Origin: Protula sp. h YS-2021
Taxonomy: Eukaryota > Annelida > Polychaeta > Sabellida > Serpulidae
Reading direction: 5' to 3'
Assembly: GCA_949752745.1 (NCBI GenBank)
Contig: OX457031.1
Location: 38,785,502 to 38,849,501, forward strand
Length of the DNA stretch: 64,000 bases
The translations under genes were made by a program, and so were the position numbers. Below, piece by piece: positions 12,121 through 23,342 of this stretch. A model generated the notes under the pieces. The model made no database searches, had not been told where the DNA came from, and saw only the letters and a list, made by a program, of their open reading frames with translations. Each line of letters opens with the position of its first letter. The first letter of the stretch is position 1.

Positions 12121-12880
12121 CATCGCTTGGGCCCGTAAGGTCTCTAACCGTTTCGAGATAATGGTTAACCTCCGTTTTCGACCTTGACCGTGACCGAGAA
12201 AGCCAAGGTCAACCATGTACCTCTTGTTTAAAAACCAAAGTCACCCAGGGACTTCTTGTCATTCAGACCCAAAGGTCGAAAATGAGCTCAAAATTGCTCT
12301 GTCTCTTACCATTTTGGAGATAATGGTCAACTTCCGGGTTTTTTACCTTGATTGAGAAGGTCAGGGTCACCGCGGTGCCTCTTTTGTCATGTCTTTTATG
12401 CCCAAAGGGTCGAAAATGAGTTCAAAAACTCAAGGTCTATGATCTTGACCATAGACCGAGAAGGCCAAGGTGACCGAGATATCTCTTATGTAACGATGTT
12501 TTGGTCCATAAGGTTGAAAATGAGCTGAAAATCATTCTATCTCTAACCCTTTTCGAAATTATGATTAACTGTCGATTTTTGAACTTGACAGAGATGATCA
12601 AAGGTCACCGAGGTACCTCTTATGTAACAAGGTCGAAAATACCTCATAATCGCTCTGTTTCTAATAGTTTTCGAGATAATGGTTAACTTCCGGTTATGAC
12701 CCTGACCGAGGAGGTCAAGATCACTGAGGTACCTCTTATACAACATCGTTTAGGCCCAAAGGTAAAAAATGAGCTAATAATTGCCCTATCTCTAACCGTT
12801 TTCGAGATCTTGTTAACGCCTGGATTTTGACCTTGACCGAGGTCAAGGTCACTGGACGCATAACGTAATTTCGTGATCCT
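12121..12880. repeat. Family D tandem repeat (~125-150 bp units)
   Basis: Five to six degenerate units with 'cgaccttgaccgtgaccgag', 'gtcaccgaggtacctcttat', 'ggtcgaaaatgagctcaaaa' and 'tttcgagataatggtcaac'. Short frames on both strands reflect the repeat. Confidence 0.75.
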
Positions 12881-14040
12881 ATTGGGGTTCCACCACGATA
12901 TGGCAAGAGTATTTTGATCATTTTGAAAATCCTGATATTTTTCTAATTGGGGTCCCGAAATGCTTTCCCTTTTGCAAGATTTCATATTCAGCGTTGGTGC
13001 AGTTCGTTTAATTAACGATTAGCATGTACAGCATTTGGCATTGAGGTGCGTATCTGTTACTGAAAATAAAATGATGCAGGTCAAACTTAAGATTCCCCAG
13101 AAGCCGAATCTGACATGCATGAAAGTAATTTTTTAAATTGCAAGGAAAATTACACAGTTTTATACTGATCCAACATCCTTTGTACACGTACTCCCTGTGG
13201 AAATTTATGTATGAAAGAGAACAAAAAAAAAAAAAAAAAAAACATCGTGTGATTTTCTGCTCTTTCTTGTAAACAATTAAATTGTTGTTAATTAAAACAT
13301 CCTTTCACCTGTCGGGGAAGTAAAGTGTGAAAAAGACCGCCCCAGTCGAGAATTACTGTCGTTTCCGGGATTTCACCTGTGGTTTACGTCATATTTCCCC
13401 TTTTGCTAGTGTGTATTTAAATATTGGCAACTTGGAAAACAGATATTCGTAAGAAATGCGAAGCCTCCAGCTTGACTTACTTTCGTAAAATAAGGCGTCC
13501 TCGCTCGATTTATAACAGGTATGTTTAATTTCTGTAAATCGTTAAGAAAACATTCACGGCATGTTAGAACTGAAGTGAAATGGAATTAAAAATTAAAAAA
13601 AAAATAGAATTCCTTTCTTATTTCATCGATATTTTATTCGAGCAAGAATAAATACTTATTGTGAATGCTGAATTTTTCACTTCGATTTCCAAGAGAAACA
13701 CCTTACCGTAGTTTGCGAAACAAAACGAAATACAGAACAGGACCTTATCTGGGAGTTTTTAGCATAATATTTGAATGTTATTATGTTCATTTTCTTCACC
13801 TCATATTACGATGTGCCAGGGAACCTTACTGTAGTTTGTGAAAAGAGGCGAACGTGGAAACTACTGTAGAACACTTTTTGTTGCATAATTTAACTTTATT
13901 GTAAAAATTCAATTTTATGATATGTGAACGTTATGTATATATCTTTTTAGTTTGAAAATCAAGTATTTTAAGTTTTTTTATGGTTGATACTGATCTGTTA
14001 GAAAGAAATCTAGGGAATACTTTATAGAAAAGGACTATCC
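12881..14040. other. Non-repeat intron block
   Basis: No repeat family is recognised apart from a poly-A run at 13225-13242. The block contains the weak candidate 5' exon listed at 13445-13518. Confidence 0.4.
13445..13518 (+). promoter_or_regulatory. Candidate promoter and untranslated first exon
   Basis: TATTTAAA at 13414-13421 is followed about 30 bp later by a GC-balanced, non-repetitive segment. The segment ends TTATAACAG at a good donor, gtatgttt (13519). It contains no long open frame. It could be an untranslated first exon of the nested GPCR gene, whose coding exon has acceptor-like sites just upstream. This is inference only; the intron would be about 12 kb. Confidence 0.2.
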
Positions 14041-14420
14041 CCAAATGAATTTAGGGCCAAACGCCCCAAAAGCAAAATTTGTCGTACAATCCAGGTCAAC
14101 ACGTCCCCGGCCTAAAAGTACCCGGCCATAAATTTCCCGGTAATAAGGTCCCCAAATGAATTTAGTGCCAAAACGTCCCTAAAGCAAAAACGTATAACCT
14201 AAATTAACGCTTTTTTAAGCTTTACCCATAATGTCCCTTGCTATAAGATCCCTAAATGAATTTAGAGCAAAAACGTCCCTAAAGCTAAAAAAAACATGTT
14301 CACCTAAATTAACGCTTTGTTAAGCTTTACCTGGGCCATAAGGTACTGAATTTAGGACCAAAACGTCCCTAAAGCATAAAAATCGTATGATGATCTAAAT
14401 TAACGTTTAATTAATCTTTA
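14041..14420. repeat. ~120-bp tandem array ('ggccataaggtcccc' family)
   Basis: Three to four units of 'aaatgaatttagggccaaa', 'cgtccctaaagc' and 'taaattaacgc', then 'cggccataaggtccc'. A much longer array of the same family is at 58050-59350, with a fragment at 54376-54440. Confidence 0.8.
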
Positions 14421-14759
14421 CAATGTTTTTTTACATGCCTTAAAGACAAAATTCAACTAGAAAATGACAAATTTTCAAAAATTACAAAAAATTACGTTGG
14501 ACTCTTGGGCCGATGTGTTTTCCTCCCCACTTCGCACATAACCATTTGTCGTATAGACCTGCAGCTTTGTACAGTTATAATATACATTGTAGATGGGCAT
14601 CGTCGTATTATTTTTCAAATCGGTGAAAAGGTGATTGGGGGAATTTTGGACCGAGATAATTCGTCCTTTATTAAAGGTGCTCCCTATTGGCAGGTATTTA
14701 GTAATGGAGGTTTTACTGTATATAGTTTACCTTACACGGGGGATCCTGTCGGACTGACA
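14421..14759. repeat. Segment shared with 59355-59680
   Basis: It follows the ~120-bp array in both places and carries 'tacaatgtttttt', 'aatgacaaatt', 'gcatcgtcgtatta' and 'cacgggggatcctg'. The array plus this segment plus family B therefore form one composite repeat. Confidence 0.7.
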
Positions 14760-15887
14760 CTAGTTTCGGGGCATTTTAAAATTTGTTCGTAACCAATTTT
14801 CCAGAAGTGTTTTTCTTCCATATTTTTTGATCGATTGCCATCTAATTTTACATAAATGTTCACCCGGCTTAGTTCTCTTGAAATGATAGTTTTTTTTTCG
14901 AAAAACCAAAAGAAAATTGGCTAAATGGAGGGCATTTCGAAGTTTTTTGGGGAGCCAAATTCTCAAAATGCTTCTACTTCCACTATCTGGGTCGCACTCA
15001 TTTCAACTTTTGTACGGATCTTTACTGGGTAGGCGTCTCTTGAAATTTTTTGGCGGTCCACCAAAAATTGGCCAAATAGGGGCTTTTTTGGTAGCCAATG
15101 TCCAAAGGTTTTCCTCCATGAATTTGATTGGATTGTCTTCAAATCCACCAAAAATCGGCTAAATGGGGGCGTTTTAAAATGTTTTCGTAACCAATTTTCC
15201 AAAGCTTTTTTTTTCCAGACTTTTAATGGGATTGTCTTCAAATTTTGCATAAATGTTCAATAGCCTGCCACCTCTTGGAAAGTTACTTTTCTGGCGATCC
15301 ACCAAGAATTTTCCAATTGGGGGCAGGGCATTTTTAGTAGCTAACTTTCAAAGCCCTTCTACCACGATTTTGATCGGATAGGAAATTTGTCATAAATGTT
15401 CATTATTCCTCTTTTGAAAAGTTACTTTTCTGGGGATCCGCCAAAATCAGCCAATTTTGACTGGATTCCTTAACATATTTGTGCGAAAATGTACGTGGTA
15501 GGCCTCTTTGGATTTTTTTTTTGCGATCCACCAAAAATTGGCCAAATATTGGATATTTAAAATTTTTTAGTAGCCAATTTCCCAAAGGTTTTCTTTTTCT
15601 TTCACAATTTTGATCCGATTGCCTTCAAATTTTGCTTAAATATTCACTAGGCTGTCCTCTCTTGAAAAGTTGTTTTTTTTTGGGCGATCCATCAAAAATT
15701 GGCTAATTGGGAAGGGTAGGAGGGCGGCGGGGCATATAAAAAATATTAGGCATTTTCCAACTGCTTCTCTGACAATTTTGATCGGATTATTTTCCAATTT
15801 TGAATGATTATTCTGTTCAAGATTTACTTTCTTTCTCGATTCGTCAAAAATTGCCTAAATAGGTGGGGGGGGGGGGCATTTGTAATT
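14760..15887. repeat. Family B tandem array (~150 bp units)
   Basis: About seven units with 'gcgatccaccaaaaattggc', 'caaatgggggcattt', 'ggtagccaattttcaaa', 'cacaattttgatcggattg' and 'taggcctctcttgaaa'. Related blocks: 22320-22455, 23343-23783, 24633-24990, 45620-46170, 53880-54375 and 59680-60170. Confidence 0.8.
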
Positions 15888-16213
15888 AGCCCCAGCTTCT
15901 GTAATAGCATTCGTGAGAAGTATGTGCGTATGTCTGCATATTCGCCGTTTAGTTGAAAAATCGTATCTCCTAGGTTTTTAGCCTCAATGTCTTCCAATTT
16001 TGGTTGATGGTAGCGGACATAAATACCTATCTGGCTATTACTTTTTTTTGGCGATTTGCCAAAAATTGGCGGAAATATTAACCCTAAACCAAATTTCTTT
16101 ATAATATATCTCTTTCCAGGGTTTTGGTGTAAACGCCCTAAAATTTAGAAGGTAGGATACATAAGTGTTCATCTGACTGTTACTTTTTTGACGATTCACC
16201 AGAAAGCAAATTT
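15888..16213 (+). repeat. Family A element, 5' fragment
   Basis: The head AGCCCCAGCTTCTGTAATAG sits inside a family B unit after 'gcatttgtaatt'. 'gtatgtgcgtatgtctg' and two core units follow. About 435 bp (15770-16205) closely match 22330-22765. The copy is cut at 16214 by another element. Confidence 0.7.
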
Positions 16214-16385
16214 CAGTGTTGCCACACCGTTCTGCTTTTTGAAGATGTCTTGCTTTTTTCGCATTTTTGGAAAACGTCCTGCTTTTGTCCTGCTTTTGAG
16301 CTAAAAAGGGCAAATGTTCTGCTTTTGTCCTGCTTTTAGCAAAATTGTGAAATCTCGTCCAGCTTTTGTCCTGCTTTTATAACCG
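16214..16385 (+). mobile_element. DNA-transposon-like end, CAGTGTTGCCAC type
   Basis: It starts CAGTGTTGCCACACC and carries five sub-terminal 'tcctgcttttgtcctgcttt'-like motifs. The opposite-facing end of the same family is at 47045-47146. No transposase or partner end is nearby. The CAGTGTTGCCA start recalls hAT-like elements, but I cannot confirm the superfamily. Confidence 0.5.
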
Positions 16386-16599
16386 AATAATTCATTATTT
16401 AGTTCAAGATCAGGGTTTTTTGCGCCTCTACCTAGATTTTTCGGTGTTTGTACAGAACGTGACTATTAGCAGGGTTGCGGATCGTTCTTTTTTTAAAGAT
16501 TTAGTCTTTAATTTCGTATCGTTTTTTTTTAGCCCAGCTTACGTTTCACGTAAGCTGGGGTATTCCTATCGGTTTGCGGGTGGCGTCCGTTAGTTAGTT

Positions 16600-17890
16600 A
16601 GTTAGTTAGTTAGTTCGCTGTAAACTTTGTTTCAAAATGCATCTCCTCCTACAATTTTAATCCGATGTCATTTATTTTTGGTGTGAGGCATCCCTAAGGG
16701 GTCATGCATACGGCTTGTGCTTTTCTAGTTGATCGGATGATTTTTGAATTTTTGGCGAATTTTTAAAGAAAAAAAATAAAAATGTATCTCCTCCTACATT
16801 TGTGACCCGATGTCATGCATTTTTGGTATGAGGCACCCCTAAAGGGTCGTGCATACGGCTTGTGCTTTTTTAGTCGATCGGACAATTTTTGTATTTTTGG
16901 GGATTTTTTTAAGCAAAAATTTTGAAAAAAATGCATCTACTCCTACAATTTTGATTCGATGTCATTTATTTTTGGTGTGAGGATTTCCTAAGCGGTCGTG
17001 CATACGGCTTGTGCTTTTTTAGTCGATCGGGTGATTTTTGAATTTTTGGCGAATTTTTAAAGAAATTTTAAAATGTATCTCCTCTTACATTTTTGACCCG
17101 ATGTCATTTATTTTTGGCATGAGGCACCCCTAAAGGGTCGTGCATACGGCTTGTGCTTTTTTAGTTTGTATTTTTGGGGAATTTTTGAAGCAAAAATTTC
17201 GAAAATAATTCAAAATGCATCTATCCATACAATTTTGATTCGATGTCATTTATTTTTGGTGTGAGTGGATACGGCTTGTGCTTTTTAGTCGATCGGGCAA
17301 TTTTTGTATTTTTAGGAAGAAAAAAACTTCAAAATGCACTTCCCCCTACAGTTTTTTTTTTTTTTTTGGTTTGAGACATCCCTAAGGGGTTTAGAATACG
17401 ACTTGTGCTTTTTAGTCGATCCGACAATTTCTGTATTTTTTGGGAATTTTTGAAGAAAAACTTCAAAATGCATTTCCTCCTACAGTTTTTATCCGATTTC
17501 ATTTATTTTTTTGCTATGAGGCATCCTTAGGTAGGTCTCGCATACGGCTTGTGCTATTTGACTCGACTTGGGAATTTTTGATTTCGGGGGGAATTTTTGA
17601 TGAAAATACCTCAAAATGCATTTTCTCCTGCAGTTTTGATCAAACATCATTTATTTTGTGGCTGAGGCATGCTTAGGGTGTCGTGAATATGGCCTGTCTT
17701 TTTCAGCCGATGAGAGAATTTTTAAAGATAAAAATTCAAAATGCATTTCCTCCTACAGTTTTTATCAGATTTCATTTATTTTCGATATGAGCCGTCTCTA
17801 GGTGGTCATGCATACGGCTTGTGCTTTTTGAGTGAATTGGAAAACTTTTGAATTTTTTTCGGAATTTTTGAAAAAAAAATTAAATGAATC
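16600..17890. repeat. Family C tandem array (~140 bp units)
   Basis: About nine units contain 'gatgtcatttatttttggtg', 'gcatacggcttgtgcttttt', 'agtcgatcgg' and 'aaaatgcatctcctcctaca'. Units begin near 16670, 16808, 16956, 17098, 17236, 17360, 17485, 17645 and 17770. Non-coding. Confidence 0.85.
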
Positions 17891-17898
17891 TCCTCCTA

Positions 17899-20045
17899 CA
17901 GCGCATAAACGCAAGTTAAATGAACTTGCGCAGTAGTCAGATTGAACAACTGCACATCGACGCAAGTTAAATAGACATTCGCAGTAGTCCAAATTAAGTA
18001 CTCCGCATCGATGCAAGTTAAATAAACATGCGCATTGGTCCGAAATGTGAACTGCGCATCGACGGAAGACAAATAAAGATGCGAACTGGTCCAAAATAAG
18101 CAGCGCGCATCAACGCAAGTTAATTAAACATGCGCACTGGTCCGAAAAAAAGAACTACGCTTCGACGTAAGTTGAATAGACATGCGCAGTGGTCTGAAAT
18201 GCGAACTGCGCATCAACGCAGCCTAAAGAAACATGCGCACTGGTCCGAAATGCGAACCGCACATCGAGGAAAATTAAATAAACATGCGCAGTGGTCCGAA
18301 ATGCGAACCGCGCATCAACGCAAGTTAAATAACTATGCGCACTGGTCTGAAATGAGAACCACGCATCAACACAAGTTAAATAAACATGGGCAATGGCCTG
18401 AAATGCGAACTGCGCCTCGGCGGAAGTTAAATAAACATGCGATCCGGTCCAAAATATGCACCGCACATCAACGCAAGTTAAACAAACGTGCGCACTTTCT
18501 CCGAAAAAAAGAACCACGCATCGACGCAAGTTGAATAGACATGCGCAGTGGTCTGAAATGAGAACGGCGCATCAAGGCAAGTTAAATAAACATGCGCAGT
18601 GGTCCGAAGAAAGAACCATAAATCGACGCAAGTTGAATAGACATAAGAGTCGGGCATCGACGGGACTTAAATAAACATGCGTTCTGGTCCGAAACGCAAA
18701 TCGCGCGTCAACGCAAGTTAAATGAACCTGCTCACTTGTCCCAAAATGCGAACTGTACATCAACGCAACCTAAAGAAACAGGTATACTGGTCCGAAAAGC
18801 GAACCGGATATCAACGCAAATTAAATAAACATGCACACTGGTCCGAATAGCGAATCGCACATAAGCGTAAGTTAAATAAACATTTCCACCGGTCCAAAAT
18901 AAGTACCGATCAAAAAAAACAAAAAAAAAACAAAAAGCATGTGCGATGGTCCGAAATGCGAACCGCACAGCAACACAAGCTAAATAAGCAAGCACACTGG
19001 ACCAAGATAAGCACCTTCCATCAACGCAAGTTAAATAAACATGCGCACTATTTCGAAATGCGAACTGCCCATTAACGCCACTTAAATAACATGCGCACTA
19101 TTCAAAATAAGAACCGCGCATCAACTCAAATTAAAGAAATATGCGCATTGGCCTGAAATAAGAACCGCGCATCGACGCACGTTAAATAAACATACGCAGT
19201 GGTTCGAAATGCGAAACACGCGCCAACGTAAGTTAAATAAACATTTGCACTGGTCTAAAATAAGCACCGCGCATCAACGCAAGTTAAATAAACATGCGCA
19301 CTTCTCCGAAATTCGAACCGCGCATCGACGCAAGTTAAATAAACATGCGCAGTGGTTCGAAATGCGAACTACGCTCCAGTGCAAGTTAAATAAACATTTG
19401 CAGTGGTCCAAAATAAGCACTGCGCATCAACGCAAGTTAAATAAACATGCGTAATGATCCGAAATTCGAACTGCTCACCAACGCAAGTTAAATAAACGTA
19501 GGCACACGTCCAAAATAAGCACCGTGCATCAACGCAAGTTAAATAAACATGCAAACTGGTCCGAAATGCGAACCGCACATCAAGGCAACCTATGGAAACT
19601 TGTGCACTTGTCCAAAATAAGTACCGCTCATCAACGCAAGTACAATAAACATGCGTATTGGTCTGGAATAAGAATCGCGCATCGACGCAAGGTAAATAAA
19701 CATGCGCACTGATCCGAAATAAGAACCGCACATCAACACAAGGTAAATAAACATGCGCATTGATCCGAAATAAGAACCGCACATCAACACAAGGTAAATA
19801 AACGTGCGCACTGATCCGAAATAAGAACCGCAATTTCACAAAAGGTAAAAAAAAAAACAAAAAACATGGGCGCTCGTCAGAAATGCGAACCGCACATCAA
19901 CGCAAGTGAAATAAACATGTGCACTGTTCCAAATGGGAGCCGCGCATCTACGCAAAATTAAATAAACATGCGCGCTTGTCTGAATAAGAACCGCGCATCA
20001 AGGCAAGTTACATAAATATGCGCGCTGGTCCGGAATGCGAGTGTT
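17899..20045. repeat. 51-bp satellite, about 42 copies
   Basis: The unit reads 'catcaacgcaagttaaat', then 'aaacatgcgcactggtcc', then 'gaaatgcgaaccgcg'. One insert of A-rich sequence lies at 18908-18935. Because 51 is a multiple of three, open frames persist on both strands as 17-residue repeats (for example 18130-18534 and 19369-19860), but point and length differences break them often. I see no start context, intron signals or codon bias that would support a protein. Confidence 0.92.
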
Positions 20046-20342
20046 GTTTGAAGGTATCTATGGCAGACTATCCAGTCTACCAGAGATACAAAAAATCTGT
20101 TTCCCATTTTTCTGGGAAAGAAATCTTTGTATGCATTTATCGGTCTATGTTCTGGTCCGGTGCTAAATTAATTATTGGGCTAGCTCTTTGCCGTCTCATC
20201 TTTTGAAGCCCAATTTTTCAGCAAAATTCCCTTACTCATGCACGCTGGAATTGAGTCTTATTGCTTTTCGTAAGCTGGGACTTTGTCCTTGGACAAACTT
20301 GTTTTGCCTTTTTTTTCTACAAGCGTTCTTTACTTTTTTTTT

Positions 20343-20480
20343 TTTAGCCCCAGCTTCTTTCAGAAGCACATGCTATAACTGTTGTTGAAAGTATGTGCGA
20401 ATGAACGCTTTTAAGTTGAAAAATCGTATATTCTCCCAGGATTCTAGCCTGAATGTCTTGAAATTTTGATGGAAGGTAGG
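20343..20480 (+). repeat. Family A head, truncated
   Basis: A T13 run leads into AGCCCCAGCTTCTTTCAGAA, which folds with AGAAGC and GCTATAAC. 'gtatgtgcgaatg' and part of one unit follow. It is truncated at the TA-tract repeat at about 20485. Confidence 0.65.
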
Positions 20481-20484
20481 GCGC

Positions 20485-20810
20485 AGTTTTGTGCAACGTC
20501 GTGTTATTTTTCAAATCAGTAAAAAATTGCTAAAATGGCGACTTGTCAAAACTTGCCAATTTATCAGATAAATCTAATGTAAGACCTAGTTGGTTTCCAC
20601 GCGAGTTCTCAGAAACTATTTATCCTAGGCATATGCAAGCTTGTACAGTGAAAATATATATATTGAAGTTGTGCAACGTCGTGTTATTTTTCAAATCGAC
20701 CAAAAATTGCCAAAATGGCCACTTGTCAAAAATTGTGATCTCTTGAGACAACTGCAATGTAAGACTTGGGTGCTTTCCACGCGTGTTCTCCGAAACTACC
20801 TAGGCATATG

Positions 20811-20875
<65 letters not shown>
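20485..20875. repeat. TA-tract repeat family, interrupted
   Basis: Two units like those at 1993-2640 ('gtgcaacgtcgtgttatttt', 'aaaattgccaaaatggc', 'cacgcgagttctc'). The terminal TA tract (20813-20875) has been split by a Tigger insertion; the family resumes at 22115. Confidence 0.75.
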
Positions 20876-20878
<3 letters not shown>

Positions 20879-22114
20879 TGAAATCTCGTCTCGTTAAACC
20901 GACATCGCCGGGACTGAGCAAAAAATGTCGGTTAAACGATATGTCGGTTAAAAGGTACTGGCTGTTTGAAACTCGTAAGAAAGAAAAACTATATCCATAT
21001 CATATTTTATTAATATGCAATACCACACAACTAGCTAAAAACGTTGAATAACCCAATTTCGAAGCCAATTCACGAGCCTTGACTGCGAGAATAGGCCCAT
21101 TTACTGGTAAATTTTGAGATCGAGCTGCCTGGAACCACTTTAACAAAGCACTATCAACATCCTCAAATTTCGCTCTTCTCATGCGCTTTCTGGCAGGTTC
21201 AGTATTGGAAGTCTCAAAAGTACTGATAATTTGATCTTTCTGATTTATCCAGGTACTGAGAGCGTTGTGTGGAACATTAGGTTCTTGTGCTATTTGAGCT
21301 TTAGATTTTGTGCCCTTTAGCAATTCTAGAATCGCTTTGTATTTCATATCCAGACTGTAGAGAGAATGCTTTCGTTTTGTAGCCATATTGAGCGGTATCG
21401 CATTTGATTTGCATTCATTCTTACAGCCTTTTTATACTGTACAGGTAGGGTCTAAAGTGCAATTTACAACACTATTTTCTAATTGCAATTGATGAAATTG
21501 CAATTCGCAAAATTGCAGTTAATTAAATTGCAACGTAAAATTTCTGCTCAAATTGCAATCAAGTGACATGATTAACAGATATGAAAAAGACATATGAAGT
21601 TTAAATCACACGAAATAATCGCTTCTTTATGTTCTGATCAATCGAAATCTAAAGAATCGTTTGAGCTATTGAGCAACTCTTTTTAATGTCTGATCACAAG
21701 TTTGTTCATGTAGCATTGTTTTCTGTAATGTAACGATTACACGCAAACGCAAACATCTTTGAAATCCCGAGTAGATGTCATACCTTTGAATGGCCTGAGT
21801 ACTGATGAATAGGCTTCTGTGTGTACATAACTTCTGTGATGTTAGTGGAAACAATTGCTCAAATGTATAACATCACAGTGAAATGACAATACGTATAATA
21901 TCGTACAAAAGGGATCTTTCAATCATCATTATTTGTCGAAAAAAGGGGCTGAAAAAATTTGTTCGACAGCAAAATTTACGTCGGACAAACGTTATTTGTT
22001 TAAACCGACGTTATATAATGGGGGTCAATGGGGTAAATCCTTCGGGACCGTGAAAACATGTCGGTTAAAACGATATGTCGATTAAAGCGATGTCGGTTTA
22101 AATGGATTCGACTG
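20876..22114. mobile_element. Tigger/pogo-type element, internally deleted (1239 bp)
   Basis: It is flanked by TA on each side within a TA tract, the target used by the Tc1/mariner-pogo group. The left end reads CAGTGAAATCTCGTCTCG and the right end, reversed, CAGTCGAATCCATTTAAACC; both continue into TTAAACCGACATCGC. Sub-terminal 'atgtcggttaaacgatatgt' repeats lie inside both ends. It encodes only the N-terminal DNA-binding part of a transposase on the minus strand. The DDE catalytic core is gone, so it is non-autonomous. Confidence 0.85.
21000..21386 (-). pseudogene. Tigger transposase, N-terminal HTH fragment
   Basis: 128 codons. Residues about 3-50 (KRKHSLYSLDMKYKAILELL ... NALSTWINQKDQI) form a pipsqueak-type helix-turn-helix. 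From about residue 70 (KFEDVDSALLKWFQAARSQN, then LPVNGPILAVKARELA) a CENP-B/Tc5-type DNA-binding domain begins. The frame then leaves homology at KLGYSTFLASC and stops. Full Tigger transposases run to about 450-550 residues with a DDE nuclease, which is absent. The DNA-binding half reads without interruption, so it could still be expressed as a short end-binding protein, but nothing shows that it is. Confidence 0.85.
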
Positions 22115-22240
22115 TATATATATATATATCTGAAGTTGTGCAACGTCGTGTTATTTTTCAAATCTTTAAAAAATTGCCAAAATGGCGACTTGTAAAAAAT
22201 TGCCAATTTTTTAGATAACTCTAATGTAAATTTACTTTTA
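22115..22240. repeat. TA-tract repeat family, right half
   Basis: It continues the unit broken at 20875: a TA run, then 'gaagttgtgcaacgtcgtgt' and 'aaattgccaaaatggcgact'. Confidence 0.75.
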
Positions 22241-22455
22241 AAGGAGCCCCTTGACCAAGTGGTGGGCCGGGTCCGCTGGATTTCGACCCAGCTCGGGCAT
22301 CTGAAAAAATTGCTAGCCATTTTTTAAACTGCTTCTTCTCTCACAATTTGTTCGGATTATTTTCCAATTTTGAATGATTATTCTGTTGAAAATTTACTTT
22401 CTTTCTCGATCCGCCAAAAATTGCCTAAATAGAGGGGGGTGGGGGCATTTGTAAT

Positions 22456-23342
22456 TAGCCCCAGCTTCTGTAATAGCAGTCGTGGAAAGTATGTGCGTAT
22501 GTCCGTATGTTCGCCCTTTAGTTGAAAAATCGTATCTCCTAGGTTTTTAGCCTCAATGTCTTGCAATTTCGATTGATGGTAGCGGACATGAATACCTACC
22601 TGGCTATTACTTTTTTTGGCGATTTGCCAAAAATTGGCGGAAATATTGACCCCAAACCAAATTGCTTTAATACATATCTCCTTCCAGGGGTTTTGTTGGA
22701 AAATTTAGAAGGTAGGGTACATAAGTGTTCATCTGACTATTACTTTTTTGACGATTCGCCAGAGATTTAATTTATTCCGTAAAATGTTAACTGTCTCCAG
22801 GAAAATAGTCACATCGTTATTAACGCTAGGAATATTTTATATACTATGCTACCTTCTTAAAATTTTTAATTCGCGAAGCGGAAAGTAGTGCCTCTCTAGC
22901 TATAGCTTTTTTTTTGGTGATTCGCGAAAAAAGTGTTGAAACTGTATTTGGCCTTCAAATTTTACTTAAAGGTTGCAGGCTTTGATACCCACCTGTCTAT
23001 TTCGGTTTTTCGTGATTCACATAAAATTGGTGGAAATATTTAATTTTCTTGAAAACGCATCTTCTCCCAGGATTTAAATGGAAACGTCCTAAACTTTTGA
23101 TTGAAAGTAGTGGTATTTATGTTTACTTAGCTATTACTTTTTGGCGATTCGAAAAAATTGGCCGAAACACGCCAAAAGCTGGAAAGTATTTTAGCGATAA
23201 ACCATTTGTGCATTAAAATCTTGACTGACGCCAGTACATAGCCTTATTATCTTGAAATTTGGGTTACAGGTTATCCTTAGATGTCATAAATCTCGAGATC
23301 AGCATTCGTGAGCTGGGGCATTGTCCATTGACAATTTAGTTT
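22456..23342 (+). mobile_element. Family A element inserted in family B (0.89 kb)
   Basis: The head AGCCCCAGCTTCTGTAATAG is followed by 'gtatgtgcgtatgtccg' and about five ~150-bp core units (marked near 22617, 22750, 22920, 23015 and 23150). The tail reads 'cgtgagctggggca', then a hairpin ATTGTC-CATT-GACAAT (23320-23335). Family B reads 'gcatttgtaatt' before the head and 'ttttttgacaaacc' after the tail; an unbroken unit elsewhere reads 'gcatttataattttttggta'. The insertion therefore lies between Ts, without an obvious duplication, as in Helentron-like integration. Confidence 0.65.

Larger units (their letters stand above)
16529..20305 (+). mobile_element. 3.8 kb hairpin-headed element with two satellite cores
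   Basis: A T-run precedes the head AGCCCAGCTTACG, which folds with CGTAAGCTGGGG (16530-16560). The right end has CGTAAGCTGGGA, inverted to the head, then a perfect hairpin TTTGTCCTTGGACAAA (20282-20297) and cttgtttt. Between them lie a (TTAG)n run, a ~140-bp array and a 51-bp satellite. T-tract insertion, sub-terminal inverted repeats, a 3' hairpin and a tandem core match descriptions of Helentron-associated non-autonomous elements. That assignment is an inference. Confidence 0.6.

Noticed and set aside
18130..19860. Tandem-repeat protein genes on both strands
   Set aside because: Frames exist because the satellite period is 51 bp; no start context, splice sites or consistent frame.
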